Source: CAVDHB01 sp963608705 (lineage in GTDB: Bacteria > Bacteroidota > Bacteroidia > Bacteroidales > Bacteroidaceae). From it: DNA of 64,000 nt. The stretch is taken from contig CAVDHB010000062.1 of NCBI GenBank assembly GCA_963608705.1, positions 1 through 64,000 of the forward strand, read 5' to 3'. A model generated the notes under the pieces. It had not been told where the DNA came from and made no database searches. It was given only the letters and a program-made list of their open reading frames with translations. Position numbers and translations under genes: made by a program. Of the stretch, positions 1 to 10,736 are shown in pieces; within the stretch, counting starts at the first letter, position 1, and the number at the start of each line of letters is the position of its first letter.

Positions 1-208
1 TGGAGGTTCGGCAATAGATGTCGTAGATGATGCCCCGCTGTTTTTGGAACTCCGGCGACTGTTCCTTGTCTAAAAACTCCAAATCGACAATCTCTCGCTC
101 ACCGGTAAGGAGGCAGTTCAGGAAGTCAATCAGCAGCTCTTTGGACGGTTTCTGTCCAAACAGATACTTGAATCCCCAGTCTGTGAAAGGGTTGATGTAG
201 CGTCCCAT
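1..208 (-). CDS. Rpn family recombination-promoting nuclease / PD-(D/E)XK transposase-like protein, N-terminus only
   Basis: Only the first 69 codons lie in the window; the gene continues past the left edge. The protein begins MGRYINPFTDWGFKYLFG, then has PSKELLIDFLN and a run of acidic and aromatic residues. This is the typical opening of the Rpn/TIGR01784 family (PD-(D/E)XK nuclease family 'transposase'), common in many copies in Bacteroidales. The catalytic residues would lie further downstream and cannot be seen. A good promoter (263-294) and a leader that can fold into a stem (GGACGG/CCGTCC, about 223-250) precede the start. Family members are DNA nucleases linked to recA-independent recombination; the role of this copy is unknown. 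Confidence 0.8.
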   Translation of the reverse strand, partial: MGRYINPFTDWGFKYLFGQKPSKELLIDFLNCLLTGEREIVDLEFLDKEQSPEFQKQRGIIYDIYCRTS

Positions 209-262
209 GACTTTTTATATGTGAGGACGGACTTCTTGCGGCATCCGTCCATGATTACCCGT

Positions 263-294
263 CAAAGATACCTCTTTATTTTCACATGAACAAA
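263..294 (-). promoter_or_regulatory. Bacteroidota-type promoter for the Rpn-like gene
   Basis: On the minus strand TTTG is followed by exactly 20 bp and then TATCTTTG, matching the Bacteroides -33/-7 consensus (TTTG, about 20 bp, TAnnTTTG). Transcription would start about 47 nt upstream of the ATG at 208. Confidence 0.7.
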
Positions 295-375
295 CAATTA
301 TCATTTAATATGACACTTGAGTTAAATTTTATCAGAGGACAGTATGGGCGTTTGTGCATTCTATTCCCCGTTTAT

Positions 376-403
376 GTAGAGACACGATTAATCGTGTCTC
401 TAC
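376..403. repeat. 28-bp perfect palindrome, dispersed hairpin repeat (copy 1)
   Basis: A perfect inverted repeat with half-site GTAGAGACACGATT. Closely related copies occur at 56260-56288 and 56420-56443. Copies lie only in intergenic DNA, as expected of REP/BIME-like elements. It sits between two minus-strand genes in a 316-nt spacer that otherwise holds only the Rpn promoter and the terminator of the DUF1015 gene. Confidence 0.85.
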
Positions 404-463
404 TGGTCATCCTTGATTCATAATAAAATTCAGCAGATGTATAATAATAGGAGTGTAAACGCA

Positions 464-501
464 AGAATGCCGGAAAAACTCTTTTGAGTTTCCGGCATTC
501 T
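464..501 (-). terminator. Rho-independent-like terminator of the serC-serA-DUF1015 operon
   Basis: AGAATGCCGGAAA pairs with TTTCCGGCATTCT around a short AT-rich loop, 24 nt beyond the stop codon of the DUF1015 gene. The T-run after the stem on the minus strand is weak, but stem position and strength fit an operon terminator. Confidence 0.75.
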
Positions 502-524
502 CTATGAAAAGTGTTGAATAGTCT

Positions 525-1772
525 TTACGACAACTTGTGAATAATCAAGCCTGAACGCAGTTTCGGCTCGAACCAAGTGGCTTTAGGCGGCATGATTTTG
601 CCGCTGTCGGCGATGTCCATGATTTGTTTCATGGTGACAGGATAGAGAGCCAACGCCATCTTCATCTCGCCGCTGTCCACCCGACGTTTCAGTTCGCCCA
701 GTCCACGCAAGCCACCTACAAAGTCGATACGCTTGTCGCTGCGGAAATCCGTGATGCCTAACAGTTCGTCAAAGATGAACTTGGAGGATACGGACACGTC
801 CAATACGCCAATCGGGTCGTTGTCGTCGTAGGTCTCGGGATGTGCTTCCAGCTTATACCACTGTCCTTCCAGATAGAGGGAGAACTCATGCAGTTTAGCG
901 GGCTTGTATTCTTTCTCGCCTTCGGGAGTGACGGTGAAATGCTTCTTCAAAGCTTCGAGGAACTCCGCTGGAGTCATGCCGTTCAGGTCTGTTACCACAC
1001 GGTTGTAGTCCAGCACGGTCAGTTCGCTGGCCGGGAAACATACCGCCATGAAGTAGTTGTACTCCTCCTGGCCTGTATGCTGCGGGTTCTGTTTGGATTT
1101 CTCCACGCCAATCAATGCCGCAGCGGCTGAACGGTGGTGTCCGTCGGCGATATAGAGCGCATCCATCTTGCCGAACTCCTTGGTGATGGTGTCCATGTCG
1201 TTCTTGTCCGAGATAATCCAGAACTGGTGACGAAAACCGTCAATCGGCGCGATGAAATCGTATTCTGGCTTCATCTGGGCGTATTTGGCGATAAGTTTCT
1301 GCAAAGTCGGATCGTCCTTGTAGGCGAAGAATACCGGCTCCATGTTCGCATCGCATACACGCACATGTTTCATGCGGTCTTCCTCTTTGTCCCGACGGGT
1401 CAGCTCATGCTTTTTGATGACACCATTCACGTAGTCCCACACGTAGGCGCAGACCACGAGTCCGTACTGTGTCTTTCCGTTCATGGTCTGGGCGTAGAGA
1501 TAGTAATGCTCGTCTTTGTCTTGCACCAGCCATCCCTTTTCTTGGAACTTCTTGAAATTCTCTGCCGCCTTCTCATACACCCGCGGGTCGTACTCGCTGG
1601 TGCCTTCAGGGAAGTCAATCTCCGGTTTGATGATGTGGTAGAGCGATTTCTCGTTGTCCCCAGCCTCTTGGCGTGCTTCTTCTGAGTTCAGCACATCATA
1701 AGGTCTTGACTCCACGTCTTCCGCATATTCTTTGGGAGGACGAATGCCTTTGAAAGGTTTAATTGTAGCCAT
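525..1772 (-). CDS. DUF1015 family protein
   Basis: A 415-aa protein beginning MATIKPFKGIRPPKEYA, with the DUF1015 signature LYIADGHHRSAAA near residue 215. The His-His-Arg cluster suggests a metal- or phosphate-binding active site, but no reaction is established for the family as far as I know. It is the third gene of a minus-strand run serC-serA-DUF1015, 28 nt after serA, and a strong hairpin follows its stop. This linkage is common in Bacteroidales and suggests a link to serine or amino-acid metabolism; that is inference from context. Full length, no signal peptide or membrane segment, so cytosolic. Confidence 0.9.
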   Translation of the reverse strand: MATIKPFKGIRPPKEYAEDVESRPYDVLNSEEARQEAGDNEKSLYHIIKPEIDFPEGTSEYDPRVYEKAAENFKKFQEKGWLVQDKDEHYYLYAQTMNGKTQYGLVVCAYVWDYVNGVIKKHELTRRDKEEDRMKHVRVCDANMEPVFFAYKDDPTLQKLIAKYAQMKPEYDFIAPIDGFRHQFWIISDKNDMDTITKEFGKMDALYIADGHHRSAAAALIGVEKSKQNPQHTGQEEYNYFMAVCFPASELTVLDYNRVVTDLNGMTPAEFLEALKKHFTVTPEGEKEYKPAKLHEFSLYLEGQWYKLEAHPETYDDNDPIGVLDVSVSSKFIFDELLGITDFRSDKRIDFVGGLRGLGELKRRVDSGEMKMALALYPVTMKQIMDIADSGKIMPPKATWFEPKLRSGLIIHKLS

Positions 1773-1800
1773 ATATTAAGTTTATGAAGTTAGTAGATTG

Positions 1801-2721
1801 TTATTTGTTCACTTGGAATTTCGTGATTCCCTCTTTCAGGAATCCTGCGATTTGCCTTGCGGCGGCCAGTCCGGCATTCACGTTCGCCTCGGCGGTCTGC
1901 GCTCCCATCTTCTTGGGGGTGGAGAAGTAGCGGTCGGGGAAAGCGGAACGGAACTTCACGTCCTCATCCGGCTTGATGTCCGTGATGAAACGCAGGTCTT
2001 TGCGTTCTTCCATCACTTTGAGCATACCCTCTTCGTCGATAATCTCCTTGCGGGCTGTGTTCACGATGACAGATCCTTTCTTCGCTTTGCTGACAAGGGT
2101 CGCATTGATGCTTTTAATCGTGTCTTTCGTGGCGGGCAAGTGGAGAGAAATGATGTCGCTGGTGGCGAAGAGTTCTTCCAGGCTTTTCACGGGAGTCACT
2201 CCAGCCTCTTTGATTTTCTCTTCGGGGGTGAAGATGTCGTATGCCTGTACCTGCATCTCGAATCCACGAGCGATACGGGCCACGTTGCGTCCCACATTGC
2301 CGAAGGCCACGATACCGATGGTCTTGCCTTTCAGTTCCGTGCCGGCTTTGCCGTTGAAGAAGTTGCGGACAGTGAACACTAACAGGCCGAACACCAGTTC
2401 TGCCACGGCGTTAGCATTCTGTCCCGGTGTGTTCATGACGACCACTCCATGTTTCGTGGCGGCTTCCAGATCCACGTTGTCATAGCCTGCGCCGGCTCTG
2501 ACGACAATCTTCAGCTGCTTGGCCGCCTCGAAGATTTCCTCGTCAATTTTGTCGCTGCGGATAATCAAGGCGTCTGCGTCTGCCACTTTCGCCTTCAGTT
2601 CTTCTTTCCCGTTGTATTTTTCGAGTACTTCCAGCGTATAGCCGTTTTCCTCCGTGATATGCTTGATGCCTTCCACCGCTACGGGTGCGAACGGCTTTTC
2701 AGTTGCGATAAGTATCTTCAT
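1801..2721 (-). CDS. serA: D-3-phosphoglycerate dehydrogenase (serine biosynthesis), short form
   Basis: A 306-aa D-isomer-specific 2-hydroxyacid dehydrogenase. It would oxidise 3-phosphoglycerate to 3-phosphohydroxypyruvate, the step before the SerC transamination. The Rossmann motif is GKTIGIVAFGNVGRNVAR (about residue 130), and the active-site Arg is in NTARKEIIDEEG (about 220). The protein ends shortly after the catalytic domain, so the C-terminal ACT regulatory domain of E. coli SerA (410 aa) is absent. At the usual catalytic His position (TPHxG) this protein has TPKKMGAQT, so Lys replaces His. I recall the same change being described for Entamoeba PGDH and its Bacteroides relatives. It starts 3 nt after the serC stop, so translation is probably coupled. 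Confidence 0.92.
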   Translation of the reverse strand: MKILIATEKPFAPVAVEGIKHITEENGYTLEVLEKYNGKEELKAKVADADALIIRSDKIDEEIFEAAKQLKIVVRAGAGYDNVDLEAATKHGVVVMNTPGQNANAVAELVFGLLVFTVRNFFNGKAGTELKGKTIGIVAFGNVGRNVARIARGFEMQVQAYDIFTPEEKIKEAGVTPVKSLEELFATSDIISLHLPATKDTIKSINATLVSKAKKGSVIVNTARKEIIDEEGMLKVMEERKDLRFITDIKPDEDVKFRSAFPDRYFSTPKKMGAQTAEANVNAGLAAARQIAGFLKEGITKFQVNK

Positions 2722-2724
2722 CTT

Positions 2725-3792
2725 TTAATGCGCTTTTTCGAACTCTTTCATAGTTTGTACCAATGCTTCCACTCCTTCTTTGGTCATGGCATTGTAGCAG
2801 GAAGCGCGGAAACCACCCACGCTACGGTGTCCTTTGATGCCCACCATGCCTTTTGCGGTGGCGAACTCCAGGAACGGTTTTTCCAAATCCTTGTATTCGT
2901 CGGCCATGATGAAGCAGATGTTCATCAGTGAGCGGTCTTCCGTCTTCGCTGTGCCTTTGAAGAGTTTGTTACGGTCAATCTCGTCATAAAGAATAGCCGC
3001 TTTTTCTTCCGCACGCTTGGCCATCTCTTTTACGCCTCCGTGCGCTTTTATCCACTTCATCGTCTGCAAGGCGGTGTAGATAGGCACGCAAGGTGGTGTG
3101 TTGAACATGGAACCCTTGGCTACATGAGTACGGTAGTCGAGCATTGTCGGGATGCTGCGCTCCACTTTTCCCAGTGCGTCTTCTTTCACCAGCACGAAGG
3201 TCACGCCAGCGATGGACAGGTTCTTTTGCGCCCCTCCGTAGATGCATTCGTATTTGCTCACGTCTATCGGGCGGGTGAAAATATCGGACGACATATCCGC
3301 AATCAGTGGTACATTCACGTCCAGGTCTTTGCGAAGCTCCGTGCCGTAAATGGTGTTGTTGGTGGTGATATGCAGATAATCCGCATCTGCGGGTACGGTA
3401 AAGTCTTTGGGAATGAAGGTGTAGTTGCTGTCGGCGGAAGAAGCTACTTCAGTCACTTCTCCGAAGAGTTTGGCCTCTTTCATGGCTTTCTTTGCCCAGG
3501 TACCCGTGTTGAGGTAGGCGGCCTTCTTATTCAGGAAATTGTAAGGTACCATGCAGAACTGCATGCTGGCTCCGCCTCCGAGGAAGAGAACACTGTATCC
3601 TGCCGGTACGTCCAACAGGTCTTTGAACAGGGCTTGTGCCTCGTCCATCACAGCCTGAAACTCTTTGGAACGGTGGCTGACCTCGCCCACGGACAAGCCC
3701 GTGCCGTTGAAGTCAAGTAAAGCTGCAGCTGTTTTCTCGAAAACCTCTCTGGGGAGCATGGATGGTCCCGCACAAAAATTGTATTTCTTCAT
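2725..3792 (-). CDS. serC: Phosphoserine aminotransferase
   Basis: A 355-aa class V PLP aminotransferase converting 3-phosphohydroxypyruvate and glutamate to phosphoserine and 2-oxoglutarate; family members also serve pyridoxine synthesis. It begins [14 protein letters not shown], the family's N-terminal signature, and the PLP lysine lies in [11 protein letters not shown] (about residue 190). The C-terminus carries [16 protein letters not shown] chose the start at 3792, preceded by AAAAGGAAA, not an upstream in-frame ATG at 3864, because that ATG lies inside the -33 box. First gene of serC-serA-DUF1015. Confidence 0.95.
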   Translation of the reverse strand: MKKYNFCAGPSMLPREVFEKTAAALLDFNGTGLSVGEVSHRSKEFQAVMDEAQALFKDLLDVPAGYSVLFLGGGASMQFCMVPYNFLNKKAAYLNTGTWAKKAMKEAKLFGEVTEVASSADSNYTFIPKDFTVPADADYLHITTNNTIYGTELRKDLDVNVPLIADMSSDIFTRPIDVSKYECIYGGAQKNLSIAGVTFVLVKEDALGKVERSIPTMLDYRTHVAKGSMFNTPPCVPIYTALQTMKWIKAHGGVKEMAKRAEEKAAILYDEIDRNKLFKGTAKTEDRSLMNICFIMADEYKDLEKPFLEFATAKGMVGIKGHRSVGGFRASCYNAMTKEGVEALVQTMKEFEKAH

Positions 3793-3833
3793 TTTCCTTT
3801 TGGTTTTTGTTAATATTTCGTCTTTGTGGACAG

Positions 3834-3865
3834 CAAATGTACGTAATTTATTACTCACATCCAAC
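3834..3865 (-). promoter_or_regulatory. Promoter of the serC operon
   Basis: Minus strand GTTG, 20 bp, TACATTTG: a good match to the Bacteroides -33/-7 consensus. The predicted transcript begins about 3826, leaving a leader of about 35 nt before the serC ATG at 3792. Confidence 0.75.
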
Positions 3866-3918
3866 TTTTAGCTACACTTTCTCTTCTTTTGGCACAGAAT
3901 AACGGATGAGTGTGCAAC

Positions 3919-5238
3919 TTATTTGGCCACTTCCACCAGTGTTTTCTTTCCTTTCAGCTTCTCTTCGGCTGTCCTACGCAGCGCTTCGTCAGCCTTCTCT
4001 CTTGCCACTGCGGCGTAAGCGCAGTAGTCCCTTACATCGATGCGTCCCACCTCTTTCATGGTCAAACCTCCCTTTTTGCAGAGGAAGCCGAGAATGTCCC
4101 CCTTGCTAACTTTTTCCTTCTTCCCCTTTCCTATGTAAAGCGTCTGCCAACGAGGCTGGGCGGGAGAGGGGAGTGTGTCGGGGAGTGGATAGGCTTGCAA
4201 GCCGGTCATATAGTCGGCCAGCTTCTCTTCAGGCCCTTTGAGTATGAAACTCCGCCCGGTGGCATCATAGCGCGCAGTGCGTCCGTTGCGGTGGATGTAG
4301 GCGTCTTTGTCAAGCGGAAAGTGGTAATGGATGATGTTGTCCACCAAAGGGAGGTCAAGCCCCCTGGCTGCGAGGTCTGTGGAGACAAGCACGTTGCAGG
4401 TGCCGTTGGCGAATTTGTACAAGGCTCTTTCCCGCTCGTCCTGCTCCATCTTCCCATGGAAGGTTTCACAGGCGAAGCCTTTTGCCATGAGGAATCCGGC
4501 GGTACGTTCCACGCTTTCTCTGTAATTTAGGAATACGATGCTGCTCTCTGCGCCTCTTGTGCAAAGCAGGGCGTAGAGTGTTTGCAGCTTGTCTTTGTCT
4601 GGGCTGTCCACCTCGTAGAAGTCTATGCGGGCTTCCCGTTGCCGTTCTCCTGTCAAATAGTCCAAATAGACGGGCTTTGTCTTCATTCCGACAAAGGCGG
4701 GTATGCCGTCAGACCGGGTGGCTGAGATGAGCAGCCGTTTGCGTACTTCGGGCAACTGGCCGATGACTTGTGACATCTCCTCCTTGAAGCCGAGTTCAAG
4801 GCATTTGTCAAATTCGTCTAACACCAACAGCCGCACTGTCCCGGCATTGAAATTCCCTTTGGCGAGATGGTCTGCCAATCGTCCCGGTGTGCCCACGATG
4901 AGTACCGGACGCAGGCTTTTCATGACCTTGTGCTCGTCTGCGGCGGGTCTTCCTCCGTAGACAGCCAACGCATCGAAGCCTGTCTTCATTTGCTTGAACA
5001 CTCCGGCTACCTGCATAGCCAGTTCTCTGGAAGGCACAATGACAAGGGCTTGAACCTCGTCTTTCAGGTCTTCTTTCATCAGTTCCACCAACGGCAAAAG
5101 GTATGCCAGCGTCTTTCCGCTTCCTGTAGGGGAAAGCAGCACAGCGTTTTCCGCTTGGCGGAACGTCCTCTCCGCTTCCTTCTGCATCAGGTTCAGAGAG
5201 GGGATATTTAACTGAAGTAATATGTTGTCGATATTCAT
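3919..5238 (-). CDS. DEAD-box RNA helicase, DbpA-like
   Basis: A 439-aa ATP-dependent RNA helicase. Motifs in order: I SPTGSGKT (about 35), Ia VPSRELAMQ, Ib GTPGRLADH, II VLDEFDKC (DEFD in place of DEAD), III SATRSD, V STDLAARGLDLP, VI HRNGRTAR. After the two RecA folds the last 75 residues (YIGKGKKEKVSKGDILGFL onward) look like the DbpA RNA-binding domain, which directs E. coli DbpA to 23S rRNA hairpin 92. A role in 50S assembly is therefore likely. It stands alone, with its own promoter at 5259-5290; nothing obvious ties it to its neighbours. Confidence 0.9.
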   Translation of the reverse strand: MNIDNILLQLNIPSLNLMQKEAERTFRQAENAVLLSPTGSGKTLAYLLPLVELMKEDLKDEVQALVIVPSRELAMQVAGVFKQMKTGFDALAVYGGRPAADEHKVMKSLRPVLIVGTPGRLADHLAKGNFNAGTVRLLVLDEFDKCLELGFKEEMSQVIGQLPEVRKRLLISATRSDGIPAFVGMKTKPVYLDYLTGERQREARIDFYEVDSPDKDKLQTLYALLCTRGAESSIVFLNYRESVERTAGFLMAKGFACETFHGKMEQDERERALYKFANGTCNVLVSTDLAARGLDLPLVDNIIHYHFPLDKDAYIHRNGRTARYDATGRSFILKGPEEKLADYMTGLQAYPLPDTLPSPAQPRWQTLYIGKGKKEKVSKGDILGFLCKKGGLTMKEVGRIDVRDYCAYAAVAREKADEALRRTAEEKLKGKKTLVEVAK

Positions 5239-5258
5239 AGTGTTTCTTTAATACTCTG

Positions 5259-5290
5259 CGAAGATACCGCTTTTAGTTTACACTGCCAAA
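5259..5290 (-). promoter_or_regulatory. Promoter of the DbpA-like helicase gene
   Basis: Minus strand TTTG, exactly 20 bp, TATCTTCG. The TATCTTCG variant of the -7 box recurs at 28156 and 47223 in this window. The predicted leader is about 13 nt. Confidence 0.7.
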
Positions 5291-5371
5291 AATAAGGCTT
5301 GTTTCTTTCTTCCTTTCCATGGCTAATTATTGCTGTGTACCCAGACGGGGAACATGATTACAGGATTCTTT

Positions 5372-5459
5372 CACAGTCATTGTAATTAGTTTACACAGTC
5401 ATTGTAATTGGTTTACACAGTCGTTGTAATCGGTTTACACGAGCGTTGTAATCGGGTTT
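5372..5459. repeat. 22-bp tandem repeat array, about four units
   Basis: Four imperfect 22-bp units start at 5372, 5394, 5416 and 5438. The first is CACAGTCATTGTAATTAG followed by TTTA; the units differ at a few positions (CAT/CGT, TTAG/TTGG/TCGG). There are no spacers between units. The same unit, in the opposite orientation, forms an array at 56505-56592. It lies in the 365-nt spacer between the divergent helicase and flavoprotein genes; the spacer also holds both promoters and the inverted repeat at 5497-5533. Confidence 0.9.
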
Positions 5460-5496
5460 GTAAGGAGTGGTGGCAGTCGTTAGTCTTTGTGGCTGT

Positions 5497-5533
5497 CTAT
5501 CTTTTACTAAGAATGGAATCAGATAAAAGATAG
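5497..5533. promoter_or_regulatory. Perfect 10-bp inverted repeat upstream of the flavoprotein promoter
   Basis: CTATCTTTTA and TAAAAGATAG, 17 bp apart, end 30 bp before the -7 box of the downstream gene. The right arm would lie just upstream of RNA polymerase's -33 contact. Its position suggests an operator for a dimeric regulator; a transcript hairpin is an alternative. No regulator can be named. Confidence 0.45.
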
Positions 5534-5563
5534 TTGTAATGAGTGTAATTCAAGATTTTTGTG

Positions 5564-5571
5564 TACCTTTG
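5564..5571 (+). promoter_or_regulatory. -7 box of the flavoprotein gene
   Basis: TACCTTTG followed by C matches the -7 consensus, 33 nt before the ATG. I see no good TTG about 20 bp upstream, so the promoter may need an activator, perhaps at the inverted repeat just upstream. Confidence 0.5.
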
Positions 5572-5603
5572 CGGCTGAATCACTAATTTAAGGTAAAATA
5601 ATA

Positions 5604-6791
5604 ATGTTACTGAAAGACGATATTTTTTACGTGGGTGTGAGCGACCGCAACAAACACCGCTTCGAGGGACTTTGGCCATTGCCTTACGGCGTGACTTACA
5701 ACTCTTATTTGGTGGTGGACGACAAGGTGGCGCTTATCGACACGGTGGACATCTGCTATTGCGAGGAATTCTTGGAAAAGATACATGAGGCCATCGGAGA
5801 CCGCCCCATTGATTATTTGGTTATCAACCACATGGAACCTGACCATTCCGGCTCTATCAGCTTCATACGCCAGCATTATCCAAACATCCGCATCGTGGGT
5901 AACGCCAAGACGCTTTCCATGTTGCAGGGGTACTATGAAATCAGCGGCAACGAAGAACAGGTGAAAGACGGTTCCGAGATAGATTTGGGACATCGTAAAC
6001 TCTCTTTTTATCTTGTGCCGATGGTGCATTGGCCGGAAACAATGGTCACATACGACAGCCTTTCCAAAACGGTGTTCTCAGGAGATGCCTTCGGCTGTTT
6101 CGGTGCGTTGAACGGTGGCGTGATGGACACGAAAATCAACACGGACATCTATTGGCGTGAGATGGAACGCTACTATACCAATATTGTGGGCAAGTACGGT
6201 GCCATGGTGCAGAACGCTTTCAAAAAACTCGGTAAACTGGACATCCAGATGATTTGCTCCACGCACGGCCCGGTATGGACGGAGCAGATTCCGCAGGTTA
6301 TCGACACATATCAGCGGCTTAGCAAATACGAGGGACTGGAAGGACTGTCCATTGTCTATGGCACTATGTACGGACACACCGCACGTTTGGCGGAGAAAAT
6401 AGCTGAGGCTGCCTCTGAGGCTGGTGTGAAGAATATTGTGTTGCACAATCTGACGAAGGACAACGACAGCTATGCCATTGCGGACGCTTTCCGCTACAAA
6501 GGCTTGATTATCGGCTCTCCTACCTATAACGGGGAACTCTTTCCTCGTGTGCGTTCTTTTGTGGACGCTATCTCGGAGCGTGGCCTGAAGAACCGTTATC
6601 TCGGTTTCTTTGGATGCTTCACGTGGGCCGGAGCGGCTTTGAAACATTTAGCTGCGGCGAACGAGAAACTGAAATACGAGATGGTGGCCGACCCGTTCGA
6701 GATGAAACAGGGCATGTACACCACGGTGGAGGATAGCTGCAAGGCTCTTGGCAAAGCGATGGCTGAACGTTTGTTCCAAGACCGCAAATAA
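5604..6791 (+). CDS. FprA-type (A-type) flavoprotein, flavodiiron O2/NO reductase
   Basis: A 395-aa flavodiiron protein. Residues 1-250 form a metallo-beta-lactamase-like diiron domain, with the HxExDH ligand motif in NHMEPDHSGS (about 80-89), HWPET (about 146) and SGDAFG (about 165). From about residue 255 a flavodoxin domain begins (LSIVYGTMYGHTARLAEKIA) and binds FMN. There is no fused rubredoxin. The family reduces O2 to water and/or NO to N2O with electrons from rubredoxin or NADH systems, protecting anaerobes from transient oxygen. It appears monocistronic, with its own promoter and a terminator at 6837-6884. Confidence 0.93.
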   Translation: MLLKDDIFYVGVSDRNKHRFEGLWPLPYGVTYNSYLVVDDKVALIDTVDICYCEEFLEKIHEAIGDRPIDYLVINHMEPDHSGSISFIRQHYPNIRIVGNAKTLSMLQGYYEISGNEEQVKDGSEIDLGHRKLSFYLVPMVHWPETMVTYDSLSKTVFSGDAFGCFGALNGGVMDTKINTDIYWREMERYYTNIVGKYGAMVQNAFKKLGKLDIQMICSTHGPVWTEQIPQVIDTYQRLSKYEGLEGLSIVYGTMYGHTARLAEKIAEAASEAGVKNIVLHNLTKDNDSYAIADAFRYKGLIIGSPTYNGELFPRVRSFVDAISERGLKNRYLGFFGCFTWAGAALKHLAAANEKLKYEMVADPFEMKQGMYTTVEDSCKALGKAMAERLFQDRK

Positions 6792-6836
6792 GAGACTACC
6801 TTTTGTAGCCTATTTGTCATAAACACTTATAAAATA

Positions 6837-6884
6837 CTCGATCTGCTGATTGGCTGAATGCCAGAGCAGGTCGAGCTTTCTTTT
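6837..6884 (+). terminator. Terminator after the flavoprotein gene
   Basis: CTCGATCTGCT pairs with AGCAGGTCGAG (one G-U pair), with a nested GGC/GCC stem in the loop, then CTTTCTTTT. It separates the gene from nhaD. Confidence 0.75.
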
Positions 6885-7008
6885 GAGAGTGTGTCGTATG
6901 TTGTCATGTATTCTTGGCAAATACCTTAAACAAACCGCTATAAAAGATAAATTATATTGCTGAATCGTCAAAAAATTCTTATTTGTTGTCCTTTTTCGTG
7001 AGTGTCGT

Positions 7009-7038
7009 TTTGTCATTCCTTGGTTTTGCCTACCTTTG
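7009..7038 (+). promoter_or_regulatory. Promoter of nhaD, possibly also feeding the ATP synthase genes
   Basis: TTTG at 7009-7012, 18 bp, TACCTTTG at 7031-7038. The predicted start of transcription, about 7045, lies after an in-frame ATG at 7002, so that ATG cannot be used from this promoter; this supports the nhaD start at 7062. Confidence 0.65.
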
Positions 7039-7061
7039 TAGCTGAAATAAAGCAAACACAA

Positions 7062-10029
<2,968 letters not shown>

Positions 10030-10037
10030 AGTGAGTT

Positions 10038-10286
10038 ATGGGACTGAACTTAGTGATTGTCTCTCCTGAGAAACAGTTGTTCGAGGGAGAAGTCAAAGGG
10101 GTGATGGTACCCGGCACAAAAGGCCGTTTCGAGGTCTATCCCCATCACGCTCCGATTATTTCCTCGTTGGAGAAAGGCACGGTGGTTTACCGTACAGACA
10201 AGGGCGAGGAGAAGCTGGAGATAGCGCGCGGTTTCATAGAAGTAAGTAATAACAAGGTTTCCTTGTGTGTTGAACAGGATAATTAA
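10038..10286 (+). CDS. atpC: ATP synthase F1 subunit epsilon
   Basis: An 82-aa protein covering only the N-terminal beta-sandwich of epsilon (GLNLVIVSPEKQLFEGEV, VPGTKGRFEVYPHHAPIIS). The C-terminal two-helix domain that inhibits ATP hydrolysis in E. coli (139 aa) is missing, so inhibition by that route is not expected. It follows atpD by 8 nt. Confidence 0.93.
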   Translation: MGLNLVIVSPEKQLFEGEVKGVMVPGTKGRFEVYPHHAPIISSLEKGTVVYRTDKGEEKLEIARGFIEVSNNKVSLCVEQDN

Positions 10287-10289
10287 TGT

Positions 10290-10736
10290 ATGGCAGGAAT
10301 AGATAATCTGAATGGCACCACTCCGAAGGGGGGCTTGAATCTCTCATTTGTGGGAGGTTACTTGGCGACTATCATCGTGTCGCTTTTCGTAGCGTATGCC
10401 ATCCTCTTTCTGACAGGCCGGCATTTCATCCATCTGATGGACTTCTCTCTCTTGAACGAGATGGGTGGTTTCTTCCTGGGGTATGCCGTGGTCTCGATTC
10501 TGCTGTATGACTGGTTGCGCAACCGCACGCCGCAGAGCCGTTGGATAGGTTTGTATATGGGATACAAGATAATCCGTATTGTTGCTTTCCTCGGTTTCCT
10601 GTACGCCTACGTGTTCTTGCTCAATCCGCACAATTATCCGTTAGAATTCATCGTAATAGCGTTCTTAGTAGATTTCTTCGCCTACATTATAGGAGACACG
10701 ATTTACTTTGTACGTCAAAATAAGAAGAAAAGATGA
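10290..10736 (+). CDS. AtpI-like membrane protein of the ATP synthase cluster
   Basis: A 148-aa protein with four predicted membrane segments (about residues 20-42, 55-74, 90-111, 118-138) and a basic C-terminus (RQNKKKR). Its place between atpC and atpB and its topology suggest an AtpI-type factor helping c-ring assembly, but sequence similarity to E. coli AtpI is not obvious to me. The stop overlaps the atpB start (ATGA), pointing to translational coupling. Confidence 0.7.
   Translation: MAGIDNLNGTTPKGGLNLSFVGGYLATIIVSLFVAYAILFLTGRHFIHLMDFSLLNEMGGFFLGYAVVSILLYDWLRNRTPQSRWIGLYMGYKIIRIVAFLGFLYAYVFLLNPHNYPLEFIVIAFLVDFFAYIIGDTIYFVRQNKKKR

Noticed and set aside
5372..5459. Possible CRISPR array (also 39188-39325 and 56505-56592)
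   Set aside because: Units are directly adjacent with 22- or 23-bp period and no unique spacers, and no cas genes are present.
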